From: JAJPHU01 sp035553375
Lineage (GTDB): Bacteria > Planctomycetota > Planctomycetia > Gemmatales > Gemmataceae
DNA length: 64,000 bases
NCBI GenBank assembly: GCA_035553375.1
Contig: DATNCY010000148.1
Location: forward strand, 49,208 to 113,207
Reading direction: 5' to 3'
Part shown: piece after piece, positions 31,402-40,798 of the stretch
Layout: every line of letters starts with the position of its first letter
Numbering within the stretch: the stretch's first letter is position 1
Notes under the pieces: model-generated
Told to the model about the DNA's origin: nothing
Seen by the model: the letters and a program-made list of their open reading frames with translations, nothing else
Database searches by the model: none
Made by a program: the position numbers and the translations under genes

Positions 31402-31995
31402 ATGTGGGTTAATGATTGGCGGCAAAAGCTGGGCGCGTTGAGCATGTCGGGGGCGCTGCTGGCGTGTGGTTGCTTCGGTCAGTCGGGCTTGCCGGGCAGC
31501 GGCGTTAGTTCCGTGGCGGCGAGGCCGAACGGCGGCTTTGGCCCGGTGGGTGCGGGTGGAGCGACGCCGACCGGGGCGCCGGGCAGCCCGCCGGGACCGG
31601 TCAACTTCGCTGGGTACAATCAAGTGGCCGAGTATCAGGCGGCCGATGTATCGCAGAAACTCGCCGAGTTGCAGGACGAGAACAAATCGCTGGCGGCGCG
31701 TCTGCAAGGAATGCAAGGACTGGTCGAGGAACGCGAGCGGGCTGTACTCTCGTCGCGCGGCGAAGTGCAGACGGCCACGCAGGAAGTGACGCGGGCACGT
31801 CAAGAGATCAGTCGTTGTCGTCAGGAAATTGCCAGCCTGCGCGAACATACCCGCGCCGCGGACAAGGATAGCCAAGCCAGCATGCAAGCGCTGGTCAATG
31901 TGTTGGAGACGATGCTCGATCGCGACAATCCGCAGCCCAATCCCGCCGGCAAGAACAAGGATGTCACCAAGCCGGCGAAGGAGAAACAACATTGA
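31402..31995 (+). CDS. Lipoprotein with coiled coil
   Basis: 197 residues from the ATG at 31402, preceded by GGGGGAGGTGG. Signal peptide with lipobox: LGALSMSGALLACGC, Cys at about residue 26. A Gly/Pro-rich linker (about 30-80) and a long coiled coil (about 85-165: KLAELQDENKSLAARLQGMQ, SREVQTATQEVTRARQEI-type heptads) follow, ending with a Lys/Pro-rich tail. No known family. Last gene of the plus-strand flagellar block, so an envelope role in the flagellum is possible. Confidence 0.7.
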   Translation: MWVNDWRQKLGALSMSGALLACGCFGQSGLPGSGVSSVAARPNGGFGPVGAGGATPTGAPGSPPGPVNFAGYNQVAEYQAADVSQKLAELQDENKSLAARLQGMQGLVEERERAVLSSRGEVQTATQEVTRARQEISRCRQEIASLREHTRAADKDSQASMQALVNVLETMLDRDNPQPNPAGKNKDVTKPAKEKQH

Positions 31996-32003
31996 CATAC
32001 GAA

Positions 32004-32052
32004 CCAGCCCGCGGCGTGAGCAAGAATCACCCTTGCTGGCGCTGCGGGCTAG
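32004..32052. repeat. Palindromic repeat family B, copy 3
   Basis: Arms ACCAGCCCGCGGCGTGAGCA and CTTGCTGGCGCTGCGGGCTA. The right arm supplies the last codons and stop of the M50 protease gene, encoding its C-terminus SPQRQQG. Confidence 0.8.
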
Positions 32053-32803
32053 TCGGCGGTTGAGGATCACCCCACAAGGCACGAAATGTACTCAGCCAGA
32101 AAGCGTAGCAATAAAGCGCCAGGATGCAGAAATAGATGAAGTAAACCGAATAGTGAACGTCAAACGGGTTCGTCAACACGACACGCATCCACAGGATGAC
32201 GAAAATGGCTAGCACAAGGGAGACAACCAGAGACAGCAGCAGCGCCAGCGTCTGACCGCGCCGTCCCAGGAGCGCGGTGCCCAACTCGATAGCGATCCGG
32301 CTGCCGTCCAACGGCCACAAGGGAAGAAGATTAAGAAGACACCAAAAAGCGTTTATCCAGCCCAACAACCAGATACCAGGGGCGAGAAAGAGTCGCCAAT
32401 CCATCGGCAACGGCAGGGCCGTGATTCCCCACAGAATGGCGAGAATCAGCACGTTCACCAGCGGCCCGGCCAAGTAGATCAGCACGCTCCGCCCCCATCT
32501 CACCTCCTCCAGACCGAACAACTGACCGCCAAACCCCGAGACAACGATGCGCAGAGGGACACCCAACCAACGCGCGGCGAAGGCATGGCCCATTTCGTGA
32601 GCCAGCATCGAAACCACGACTGCGGCCATCCACAGGCCGAACGCGGTGACACTGCCGATTTGCTCGCGAATTTCGGGATACTGGTAATAAATCACTCCGA
32701 GCAGCGCGCAGGATACCCAGAACAGCGGGCGAACGCGGAAGTCGGCACCGAACAGGTGCCAATGCAGTTCCCAGCGCATGGGGCGAGGCTCGCTGAGGCG
32801 CAT
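32027..32803 (-). CDS. Site-2 protease family (M50) membrane metallopeptidase
   Basis: 258 residues from the ATG at 32803 (MRLSEPRPMRWELHWHLFGA); the longer frame to 32938 is only palindrome D. HEMGH at residues 69-73 sits in a membrane helix and supplies the zinc ligands; the second conserved motif is LPLWPLDGSR, the N/LDG aspartate of site-2 proteases. Five to six membrane helices. Such proteases cut membrane-bound regulators or signal-peptide remnants. The C-terminal residues SPQRQQG come from palindrome B copy 3. The substrate is unknown. Confidence 0.85.
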   Translation of the reverse strand: MRLSEPRPMRWELHWHLFGADFRVRPLFWVSCALLGVIYYQYPEIREQIGSVTAFGLWMAAVVVSMLAHEMGHAFAARWLGVPLRIVVSGFGGQLFGLEEVRWGRSVLIYLAGPLVNVLILAILWGITALPLPMDWRLFLAPGIWLLGWINAFWCLLNLLPLWPLDGSRIAIELGTALLGRRGQTLALLLSLVVSLVLAIFVILWMRVVLTNPFDVHYSVYFIYFCILALYCYAFWLSTFRALWGDPQPPTSPQRQQG

Positions 32804-32830
32804 GGAGATAACCTCAAACACATCAACAGA

Positions 32831-32929
32831 GGCGAGCGGGGTCGCGTTAGCGCCCCGAGTGTGCTTCACTCGGGGCGCTAACGCGACCCCGCTCGCCAGC
32901 AGCGGGGCGCTAACGCGGCCCCGCTCGCC
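32831..32929. repeat. Palindrome D (one and a half copies)
   Basis: A long hairpin at 32831-32897 (arm GGCGAGCGGGGTCGCGTTAG plus CGCCCCGAGTG and reverse complement), followed by a further half copy to 32929. It lies between the RND adaptor gene and the M50 protease, both on the minus strand. Confidence 0.88.
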
Positions 32930-32938
32930 ACTTGACAT

Positions 32939-34543
32939 TCAATGAGCCTTCTTGGCGGCTTTATTCAAGGCCTGCCAATCGTTGTCGTGGATCGTCGCCT
33001 TGACGGGCTGGCCTTCGCTCAGTTCGCCCTGGTTGCTGATGATGACTACTTCCTTGCCGGTCAGCTGCTCTTCCGCCACGTTGCCCTTTTCATCGACCAA
33101 CTCGACCTTGGCCAACTTGCCGTCGTCCACCTGGACATCGACCGGCTGCAAGTGAGCCTTGCCATCCTTGACGAGGTAAATGTAAGGCCGCCCACCCTGG
33201 CTGACAATGGCCGAACTCGGCAGCAGGCGGGCGCTCTCAAACTGTTTCAGCACCAACGTCATCTCGCCGAACATGCCCGGTAGTAGTTGCGGCCGCTCGC
33301 CGGGAGCCAATTTTCCCTTGGCGCCCGGCGCAAACTTGAACTCCGGCAGGATTGGCAAGCCTTTCTTGGGGTCGCTCGACTTGCTCTTCCTCAGATGACT
33401 CGTGAAGTCCGGGTCGGCCATCTTCTTGTCGTAATCTTCCTTCGAGCGATTCCAGAGATCGACCTCGACTCGCAGAGTGCGGTCATGCTGGGGATTATTC
33501 AGCGATTTTGGATAGCGCGTGACCTTGCCGTGGATCTTGACACCCGGCAATTCGGGCGTCTCGAAGATTGCTTCGGTGTCCGGAGTGACGAAATGCGCGT
33601 AGTTGTCCGGCACGCGGACCACCACGCGAACAATGTCACTGCGCTGGACCGTCAGCAGAGGAGTCAGCGTGCCGCTCTCCGCTTTTTGCACGATCGCGCC
33701 CACATTGGCGTGCCGATCATTACGGTCCACGATCTCGCCATCGTAGGGCGCCTTGATGGTGGCGAAACCGACCATGACCTTCGCGTGGTCGAGTTCGGCT
33801 TGCATGACCTCGACCTTGCGCTCCGCTTCTTCACGGTCGGCCTTGGCCTGCTCGATCTTGGCGCCGGCGGCGATTTTCTGGGCGCGAGCCGACTTCACTG
33901 CTTCTTCCGCGGCATTGACCGCCTCGAACGCCGCTTCCCGCCGATCCATTTGCTCGTCCACCAGGCGGGCGTCGATGCTGTTGTTCTTGGACAACTCCTC
34001 GAATCGCTTGGCCTGAGCTTGACGGAACACCAGGTAGGCTTTGTCGCTATTCCTCTTGGCGATGGCCGCGTTGATCTTCGCCTCGATAACATCGAGTTCT
34101 GCTTTGGCGCTCTCGATGGCGGCGACCTTCTGCTTGACCTGGGCTTCGGCCAGCTTCAAGTTCGCCTCCTGCTCCTTGACGCGCGCTTTCAGGTCGGGCA
34201 CGTTCACCTCGATCAGAACCTCGTCCTTTTTGACCTTGTCGCCCTTGTCCGCGTTGATCATGGAGATGACGCCCGGCACAAGCGAGGCCAGGTCATCGCG
34301 ATAGTAGGCCAGCACATCGGCCGGCCGCGTCACTGTCATGGCGAAGCTTTTGTCGTTATGAGGATGGGCGGCCATGACCGTGATGTCCGACAATTCCAGA
34401 TCGTCGCTCTTTTCCGCGTGGTCGGCCTTGGCGCTGGTGTTGGACGTACTTTTCGTCCCACAACCCACGCCGGCGATACCGAGAATGAGAAGCAGCACTA
34501 AACTGACTCGCACCAATCCACTGCGAGGCATGAGTTTCGCCAT
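32939..34543 (-). CDS. RND efflux periplasmic adaptor lipoprotein
   Basis: 534 residues from the ATG at 34543. Signal peptide with lipobox (LLLILGIAGVGC, Cys at about residue 28). Barrel-sandwich halves VINADKGDKVKKDEVLIEVN and VGFATIKAPYDGEIVDRNDR flank a long coiled-coil hairpin (about 120-250, rich in Lys, Glu and Ala). The beta-barrel and membrane-proximal domains follow. This is the HlyD/AcrA family adaptor that joins an RND pump to an outer-membrane channel. The pump gene lies directly upstream on the same strand, palindrome B copy 4 between them. No TolC gene is seen. Confidence 0.9.
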   Translation of the reverse strand: MAKLMPRSGLVRVSLVLLLILGIAGVGCGTKSTSNTSAKADHAEKSDDLELSDITVMAAHPHNDKSFAMTVTRPADVLAYYRDDLASLVPGVISMINADKGDKVKKDEVLIEVNVPDLKARVKEQEANLKLAEAQVKQKVAAIESAKAELDVIEAKINAAIAKRNSDKAYLVFRQAQAKRFEELSKNNSIDARLVDEQMDRREAAFEAVNAAEEAVKSARAQKIAAGAKIEQAKADREEAERKVEVMQAELDHAKVMVGFATIKAPYDGEIVDRNDRHANVGAIVQKAESGTLTPLLTVQRSDIVRVVVRVPDNYAHFVTPDTEAIFETPELPGVKIHGKVTRYPKSLNNPQHDRTLRVEVDLWNRSKEDYDKKMADPDFTSHLRKSKSSDPKKGLPILPEFKFAPGAKGKLAPGERPQLLPGMFGEMTLVLKQFESARLLPSSAIVSQGGRPYIYLVKDGKAHLQPVDVQVDDGKLAKVELVDEKGNVAEEQLTGKEVVIISNQGELSEGQPVKATIHDNDWQALNKAAKKAH

Positions 34544-34620
34544 AGTATGTCTGTCTCCTGACTGATCGCGGCCGGCCTGGACCATTCCAGCACGGCCAAC
34601 CTTTTTGAAATCGCACGTTG

Positions 34621-34679
34621 CCTGCCAGCCCGCAGCGCCAGCAAGGGAACGTCCCTTGCTGGCGCTGCGGGCTGGCAGG
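34621..34679. repeat. Palindromic repeat family B, copy 4
   Basis: A perfect hairpin (arm CCTGCCAGCCCGCAGCGCCA plus GCAAGGGA) between the RND pump and adaptor genes, nearly identical to 28146-28204. Confidence 0.9.
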
Positions 34680-34687
34680 CCATTCTG

Positions 34688-37600
34688 TTATGCGTCGCCT
34701 TGAATGCCGCTGCCATGAGCGGCGGCATGTTCCAGTCCGTTCGATGATCCCAGGGCCACCGAGGGAGCAACGCCGGCGCCGGCCAGAACGGGTACGGGGA
34801 CCGGCTCGTCGGCCAGTTCCGCCTCAATGTCCGCGTCGGTGTCGGGCGTGTCCTTGACCAGCAGCGAGTACATGATCGGCACGACGAAGAACGTCAAGCA
34901 GGTCGAGGTCAGCAGGCCGCCCACGACCGCGCGGGCCAGGGGGATGTTGGCCTCGCTGCCGCGGCCCATGCCGACGGCCATCGGGATCAAGTCGAGGAAC
35001 GTCGCCAAGAACGTCATCAAGATGGGACGGAAGCGGATGCCCGCCGCTGAGATGATGGCCTGCATCACCGTTTGGCCGGCCTTGCGTTGCTTGTTGGCGA
35101 AATCGATCAGCAGCACGCCGTTGTTGACGGCGATGCCCACCAGGAAGATGACGCCCATTTCCGATTGCACGTTCAGCGTGGTATTGGTGATCCACAACAT
35201 ACAGATGACGCCGATCAGACCCAGCGGCACCGTGAACATGATGATGAACGGCCCCACCCACGAACGGAACAGGGCCACCTGGAGCAGATAGACCAGCACG
35301 GACGCCCCGGCCAAGCCCTTGAGAAGGGAGATGAACGATTCGTTCATGCGTTCAAATTCGCCACGCATGGTCCACGACATGCCCGTGGGAACCTGCAAGC
35401 CCTCGAGCGCCTTGTGAACGTCGGTGGCCACATGAGCGATGTCACGGCCCTCGGTGTTCATCTGGACGTTGAAGACGCGCTGCAAACTGTCGTGGTTAAT
35501 CTCCACCGCACCATACTGGCGGCGGAACGTGGCCAAGCTGGACAGCTTGACCGGATAGACCTGATTGGGACCGCGGGCCGCCACATCGAGTACGGTTCCC
35601 AGGTTCATGTTGGGATTTTCCGCGTACTGCACGGCCACGAAGTATTGGTTGCCGCTGGCGGCGTCCACCCAGAAGTTACGGTCCAGCGAAATGCTGGAGT
35701 TCATGGCGGCCACCACCTGCTGGATCACATCGCGCGGCGTCAGACCGACGCTGGCCGCCTTCTTGCGGTCCACGTTGATAATCAGGTAGGGAGCGTCAAG
35801 GCGCTGCATGACGCGGGCGTCGGCGACACCCTCCACGCCACGGACCCGATTGCGGATCTCACGGGCCAAAGCCAGACCCTGTTGACGCGAGCCACCCTCG
35901 ACCTGGATGTCGATGGGCGACGAGGCACCGTAGTTGAGGGCCGTCGAGACGATGCCGCCCGTGCTGAAGCTGAGACGCAGATCGGCGAAGCGGTCATCTT
36001 CCTTGAACTTATGACGCAGTTCGATGGCGTACTCCTGAGCGCTCATTTTGCGTTCGTCGTTCAGTTGCACGCGAATGATGGCGTCCTGCTGACCGGAGTT
36101 CTCCGTGTAAGCCGCCGACCAGTCGGGCGTGACGCCGATTTCGCTGACGATCATGTCGCGCTCATCTTTGGGGATGTGCTTTTTGATGAACGCCTCGGCC
36201 TGGGCCACGCGGCGTTCGGCGGCGTCTAGCCGGGTATTGGACGGAGCGCGGAGGTAAATGGTGATCTGGCCGGCGTCCACCTGCGGAAAGAACTCGCGGC
36301 CCAGCCGAGTGCCCAGCGCCAGCGAGGCCAGAAACAGCACGCCGACCACGCTCAGCACCGCGAAGCGATAGCGGATCGCCACGCGCAGCAGTCGTTGATA
36401 GCCGTTTGTCAGATTGTCCAGGAATGTCTCGATGCGGTGATGGACGCGGCCGAAGAAGCTCGTGGGAACGTGCGACTCGCCGTGGCCGCCGTGGGCCGCT
36501 CCGCCATGAGCCACGGCCGCGCCGGCCCCAGCGCGACGGGTATGATCGTCGGGCAGGAACTTGGCACACATCATCGGCACAAAGGTACGGGACAGCAAGA
36601 AGGAGGCGAACATGGCGAAGGCGACCGCCACCGCCAGCGGCCGGAACAAGAAACCACCCATACCGCCCATCAGAGCGACAGGCGCCAAGACGATGTTGGT
36701 AGTGAAGGTGGCTACCAACACCGGAATCATCACCTCAGCGCAGCCGTCAAGGGCCGCCCGGATACGCGATTTACCCAGACTGTAATTGCGGTGATTGTTC
36801 TCCAGTTCGACGATGGCGTCGTCCACCAGCGGCCCAATCGCCAGGGCCAGACCGCCCAGCGTCATGGCGTTGATCGTGTTGCCGGTCACGTACAGACCGA
36901 TGATGGCACCGAGCAGGGCCAGCGGAATCGACATGCTGGCGATAAGCGTCATGCGCCAGTTGCCCAGGAAGATAAGGATCATGATCGACACCAGAACGGC
37001 GCCGATAAGCCCTTCGTGAATCAGGGCGTGAATGGCTTCCGTCACATAAACCGTCTGATCCATGACGAAATTTAGCTTGGTTCCCGGCGGGCAGTGTTCC
37101 TCCATGTATTTCAAATGGCCGCGTACATCCTGGGCAACGGCCAGCGAGCTAGCGCCTTGTTGGCGGAAGACCGGCACATACACTTCCTTGCGGCCATCAA
37201 TACGGACACGCGAGGTCTGAATCGTGTACGAATCGCGAATCTCGCCGATGTCCCTCAAGAGGACGTGGTTTTCCGGGTCCGACGTGATGGGCAGATCGTT
37301 GAGTTCTTCGATCTTGTCCGCCATCATGTTGGAATCAAGCAAAAACTGATTGTCGCCGACATAGGCGATGCCGGGCGTGACCATCATGTTGCCGTCCTTG
37401 AGCGCCTTGACGACATCGGCCGACGAGAGATGGCGCGCCTCCATCTTCCTGGGATCGAGATAGACGAGAATGGTGCGGTCCTTGCCGCCGACGGCCACCG
37501 GAGCCACGCAGCCCTTGACGGCACCGAGCATGTTGCGCACCCAGATACGGCCCACATCTTTTACGTGAGCCTCATCCATCGTCGGATTGCTGACGGTGAT

Positions 37601-38023
37601 GATGCCCAGGGGCAGCGTGCCGGTGGGATCGAAGGGCAGCACGACGGGAGGCAGCGTATTGGGCGGCATGGTGGCCAGCGTGCCAAGGGCAAGCTGGCCG
37701 GTCATGGTGAGAGCGCCGTTGGGGTCCACGTCGTCGCGGAAATAGATGCGAACGACGCTGACGCCGGGCACCGATTTGGACACGACCTGAGCGGCGCCAG
37801 GCGATTGATTGCACCAGCGCTCAATGCGGTTGGTGATGGTCTTTTCGATGGAGGAAGCCGGCATACCCTGGTAGTAGGTGATGACCTGCACGGCCGGAGC
37901 TTTGAAGACGGGGAGGATGTCCACCGGGATCTTCATCAGCGACAATCCGCCCAGGAACAAGATCATGAAGACGATCGTTGCCACCATGTACGGATTGCGG
38001 AGCGACGCCTTAATCAGCCACAT
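34688..38023 (-). CDS. RND family efflux transporter permease
   Basis: 1111 residues from the ATG at 38023 (MWLIKASLRNPY), chosen for the GGAAAGGA upstream; an ATG at 38047 is also possible. AcrB-type layout: helix 1 near the start, a large periplasmic loop (IPVDILPVFKAPAVQVITYY, ALGTLATMPPNTLPPVV), a bundle of helices with GGLALAIGPLVDDAIVELEN (the TM4 Asp pair region), a second loop, and the second helix bundle ending near VVGGLLTSTCLTFFVVPIMY. A proton-driven exporter of drugs, metals or lipophiles. TM4 sequence does not settle the substrate. Forms a two-gene operon with the adaptor. Confidence 0.92.
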   Translation of the reverse strand: MWLIKASLRNPYMVATIVFMILFLGGLSLMKIPVDILPVFKAPAVQVITYYQGMPASSIEKTITNRIERWCNQSPGAAQVVSKSVPGVSVVRIYFRDDVDPNGALTMTGQLALGTLATMPPNTLPPVVLPFDPTGTLPLGIITVSNPTMDEAHVKDVGRIWVRNMLGAVKGCVAPVAVGGKDRTILVYLDPRKMEARHLSSADVVKALKDGNMMVTPGIAYVGDNQFLLDSNMMADKIEELNDLPITSDPENHVLLRDIGEIRDSYTIQTSRVRIDGRKEVYVPVFRQQGASSLAVAQDVRGHLKYMEEHCPPGTKLNFVMDQTVYVTEAIHALIHEGLIGAVLVSIMILIFLGNWRMTLIASMSIPLALLGAIIGLYVTGNTINAMTLGGLALAIGPLVDDAIVELENNHRNYSLGKSRIRAALDGCAEVMIPVLVATFTTNIVLAPVALMGGMGGFLFRPLAVAVAFAMFASFLLSRTFVPMMCAKFLPDDHTRRAGAGAAVAHGGAAHGGHGESHVPTSFFGRVHHRIETFLDNLTNGYQRLLRVAIRYRFAVLSVVGVLFLASLALGTRLGREFFPQVDAGQITIYLRAPSNTRLDAAERRVAQAEAFIKKHIPKDERDMIVSEIGVTPDWSAAYTENSGQQDAIIRVQLNDERKMSAQEYAIELRHKFKEDDRFADLRLSFSTGGIVSTALNYGASSPIDIQVEGGSRQQGLALAREIRNRVRGVEGVADARVMQRLDAPYLIINVDRKKAASVGLTPRDVIQQVVAAMNSSISLDRNFWVDAASGNQYFVAVQYAENPNMNLGTVLDVAARGPNQVYPVKLSSLATFRRQYGAVEINHDSLQRVFNVQMNTEGRDIAHVATDVHKALEGLQVPTGMSWTMRGEFERMNESFISLLKGLAGASVLVYLLQVALFRSWVGPFIIMFTVPLGLIGVICMLWITNTTLNVQSEMGVIFLVGIAVNNGVLLIDFANKQRKAGQTVMQAIISAAGIRFRPILMTFLATFLDLIPMAVGMGRGSEANIPLARAVVGGLLTSTCLTFFVVPIMYSLLVKDTPDTDADIEAELADEPVPVPVLAGAGVAPSVALGSSNGLEHAAAHGSGIQGDA

Positions 38024-38047
38024 CCGAGGATCCTTTCCGAAGAACAA

Positions 38048-38743
38048 GAGGCCGCGACAGGACCTCCGACAACTCCACGCGACGAATCAATTCGGCGACG
38101 CGGAGAAAAGAAGCCCGCGCTCGGGTTTCTCCACGAGACTTCGATGCGGACTTCCCTTGGCATTGCCTTGGTTAATATCATTGTGAACGTCTCGCTGCCT
38201 GTTCGGAGCGAGAAGACGAATCCGTGGGAAAAGCCAAAGAGGGTAAAAACCAGCAACAAGAGCCTCGGCCTGACTCTACCCACCTGGCAGGTTGACGGGC
38301 CTCCTCGTGAAGGCGAACTCGATCAACCAGGATCAGAAAATGCTTGGGAGAGAGGGTATCGCGGGCAAGCGAATCAATACCAGAGATACACACTCTTGTG
38401 TCTCCCTAAATATCCATGAATGAGCGGACTTTCTGCACCCTCAAAATGAACGATCACTCCCGGCAGGTTCAACGTGGGAGCAGGTTGGTTGGGATGGTTC
38501 CAGTTCCATCTTAGGAATAAGCCTTGAATCATTCAATCCAGTCCTAGCCCACCTTTCAGAAAATCCATCTAAAAGTATTCTACGATGCTTTGGCGAACCA
38601 CGCTACCGAGATCGAGGTTACATTTTCGTTAAGATTGCTATCTTTTTCTTCTCTCCTCTTGACCCTGCGCCTTCCCTAAACTATCAAGGGAACCCTTTAC
38701 TCTGTTTTATTACAATTTAGTAATAATCAGTCGCCAGAAACCC
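38048..38743. other. Gene-free interval (about 700 bases)
   Basis: No supported gene on either strand. It includes a small bulged hairpin GAGATACACA-CTCT-TGTGTCTC (38383-38404) and an AT-richer second half (38540-38720), which may hold regulatory sites for the RND operon (minus strand, leaving to the left). Nothing else was recognised. Confidence 0.5.
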
Positions 38744-39889
38744 TTAATCGAAGTGTTCGTCGCCGTCTTCCACCACGGGCAATCGTCGCAGACTGGCCGT
38801 GCGCCGCGTCCAGGCACTGGTTTGCCAGTTATCCACGCTGGTTTTCTCGGTGAAAATCGGCGGAAGGGGGAAGTGAAAGTAGCGAGCCAGCGCATTGACG
38901 AATGGCTCGTACATGCCGCGTAATTCGGTCAGTTTGGCCTCAACGATAGGCCCATCACGCGGTTGGAGGCCCGCCTCACGTAGTTGATGAAGCAAACGCA
39001 GCCAGGCGTCGTTCGGCAGGCGATCGGGTTCCGCCGGCAAGGGCGGTGTATCAAACACCAGCGCTAGATCAACTGCGGCATGGCGCGACATGGCGAACGT
39101 CAACTGAGCCTGATAGCTGCACTTGCCGGGAGCGGTGGCAATGAGCAGCGCGCAGGAGTCCAGAATGGCCGTCAGCGCCGCCAGCCACGATTGATTGTCG
39201 TGCTGCGAACGGTAATAGCTCAGCACCGGGAAAGACAGATGGCTCTCCAGCAGTTCGGCCGACCAGCGTTCCCATTCGGCCAGCAATACATCGCCCGCGC
39301 CGGTGTCGTGGCGAGGAGCCAGCCGCAGCAGAAATTGCCCGGCGCTGGGCGGCGAACCGGCCCGCGCGTCGAGCAATGAGATGGCCGCCTCACGCCGCGA
39401 GAACGCCTGGTACAACACGGGCATGTAACCGATCGTGACGGCCAAAAAACCGAATCCCACGCCCCCCTCGATCACCGCCAACCATCGCCCCAGGCTGTTG
39501 AGCGGCACGACATCGCCGTAACCGATCGTGAAGAAGGTGATGCCGCTGAAGTAGAGGAGCGTGGGCGGATCGATCGCGCCCGTGGGCGATTGCAGAGGAG
39601 TGCCCAGCGATCCGTGCAGCAGGGCGAAGCCAACAATCAACGCCACAACCCAGGTGCTGAACAGGGTCAGCATCGACAGCGGCCCAAACATGCTGAGGCA
39701 ACTCTCACGCCGCTTGGGGGAGCGAAAACAGCGGGCCAGGCCGAGCCAGACCTTCCAGTTGCCGCGATAGAAGAGACGGGTGAAGCGAAATTGCCGCGTC
39801 ACGCGGCGCGGCAACACCATCACCTCGAAGGCTTCCATCAAGGTCCACAGGATCATGGCCACGCCGACCAGCACGCCGAGGAAGGACAT
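38744..39889 (-). CDS. Potassium-channel-like membrane protein
   Basis: 381 residues. Membrane segments at about 5-25, 70-92 and 130-150; between the latter two is the pore loop with selectivity filter TIGYGD at residues 121-126, the K+ channel signature (here with Ile for the more common Val). The C-terminal 220 residues are a soluble helical domain (LLAEWERWSAELLESHLSFP, DSCALLIATAPGKCSYQAQL) without an RCK or cyclic-nucleotide fold that I can see. Probably a two-helix-type ion channel with a cytosolic domain of unknown ligand. Confidence 0.82.
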   Translation of the reverse strand: MSFLGVLVGVAMILWTLMEAFEVMVLPRRVTRQFRFTRLFYRGNWKVWLGLARCFRSPKRRESCLSMFGPLSMLTLFSTWVVALIVGFALLHGSLGTPLQSPTGAIDPPTLLYFSGITFFTIGYGDVVPLNSLGRWLAVIEGGVGFGFLAVTIGYMPVLYQAFSRREAAISLLDARAGSPPSAGQFLLRLAPRHDTGAGDVLLAEWERWSAELLESHLSFPVLSYYRSQHDNQSWLAALTAILDSCALLIATAPGKCSYQAQLTFAMSRHAAVDLALVFDTPPLPAEPDRLPNDAWLRLLHQLREAGLQPRDGPIVEAKLTELRGMYEPFVNALARYFHFPLPPIFTEKTSVDNWQTSAWTRRTASLRRLPVVEDGDEHFD

Positions 39890-39975
39890 GGCTTCTCCCG
39901 TTGAGACGCATCGACCAATGCGCTCATTTTATCGAAACCCTCGTCCGTTCTCTTCAGGGGCACTAACAGGATGAA

Positions 39976-40062
39976 TTGCCAGCCCGCAGCGCCAGCAAGG
40001 GTGTCTTTGCCAGCCCGCAGCGCCAGCAAGGGAACCCCTTGCTGGCGCTGCGGGCTGGCAAA
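39976..40062. repeat. Palindromic repeat family B, copy 5 (tandem arm)
   Basis: The left arm TTGCCAGCCCGCAGCGCCAG occurs twice in tandem (from 39976 and from 40007), followed by one right arm, so two alternative hairpins can form. Placed between the channel gene and the TetR gene. Confidence 0.9.
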
Positions 40063-40065
40063 AAG

Positions 40066-40686
40066 TTAGTACCTCTCAAGTCCCAGCGCCGCGCGGAGGA
40101 GTCGTTGCACCAAAGGCGCGACTTCCACTGGGCTGCGCGTCGCGCCGGCTAGGGTGTCGAAGGTCTCGAAACTGGTCAGCGTGTACACCAGATCAACCGC
40201 TTCGTGAAACGCTTCGGGGAGCGGGCGTCCGTGTTCCTCGATCAGCCGGCCCACGATGGCACGCGCGCCTTGCCGGCGTCGCTCGGCTCGTCCGCGCAAC
40301 ACTTCTTCGAGTTCCGGATCGAGCGCGCTCAGGCAACCAAGCCGGCGAATCACCAGCCGATCCGAGTCCCAGAAGCGCGCGAACAGCGCGATAAACTCGG
40401 CCAGCGCATCGAGCGCCTCCGCTTTCTCGAAGACGCCGCCTAGCTGTTCGATTCCGCCGCGAACGGCGAGGAAATCGCACAACGCTTCGAGAAGCCCCAC
40501 CTTGGAGCCAAACTGATAATAGACCGTCATCCGCGCCACACCAGCCTGGCGGGCGACGGCATCAATGGTGAATCCCGTGAAGCCGCCCCGGACCATCAGC
40601 AGTTCGCGCACGGCCGTAAGGATCCGCGTTCGCGTCTCTTCAGCCGCCGCTTTGCGCTGATGAAGTCGGTAAGGTCGAGGGTTCAT
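40066..40686 (-). CDS. TetR/AcrR family transcriptional regulator
   Basis: 206 residues. The N-terminal helix-turn-helix is clear: TRTRILTAVRELLMVRGGFT, FTIDAVARQAGVARMTVYYQ, FGSKVGLLEALCDF (about residues 18-75). The remainder is a helical ligand domain. Divergent from the beta-propeller membrane protein; the shared 110-base gap contains a TTGACA promoter and an AGACTGTCT palindrome that could be its operator. It might control that gene or the nearby RND pump; the ligand is unknown. Confidence 0.9.
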   Translation of the reverse strand: MNPRPYRLHQRKAAAEETRTRILTAVRELLMVRGGFTGFTIDAVARQAGVARMTVYYQFGSKVGLLEALCDFLAVRGGIEQLGGVFEKAEALDALAEFIALFARFWDSDRLVIRRLGCLSALDPELEEVLRGRAERRRQGARAIVGRLIEEHGRPLPEAFHEAVDLVYTLTSFETFDTLAGATRSPVEVAPLVQRLLRAALGLERY

Positions 40687-40693
40687 GGACTCC

Positions 40694-40723
40694 TTGACAG
40701 TTCGAGGGCATTTTGATTAGACT
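40694..40723 (+). promoter_or_regulatory. Putative promoter with TetR-type operator
   Basis: TTGACA (40694-40699), 18 bases, then TAGACT (40718-40723) fits a sigma-70 type promoter for the rightward gene. AGACTGTCT (40720-40728) inside a TACAGAC-A-GTCTAAT context on the other strand is a plausible TetR operator overlapping the -10 box. Confidence 0.4.
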
Positions 40724-40798
40724 GTCTGTACAAATCAGGGGACGATCCGTTTCCAGATTACCATGCGACGATGGTCCCAGCAATGCGGAGAGAATGTC

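Noticed and set aside
33287..34501. 404-residue plus-strand frame
   Set aside because: Antisense to the RND adaptor gene; composition is that of a shadow frame.
37094..38419. 441-residue plus-strand frame
   Set aside because: It is antisense to the RND pump gene, whose protein is clearly conserved; the His/Asp/Arg-rich translation is typical of a shadow frame in GC-rich DNA.
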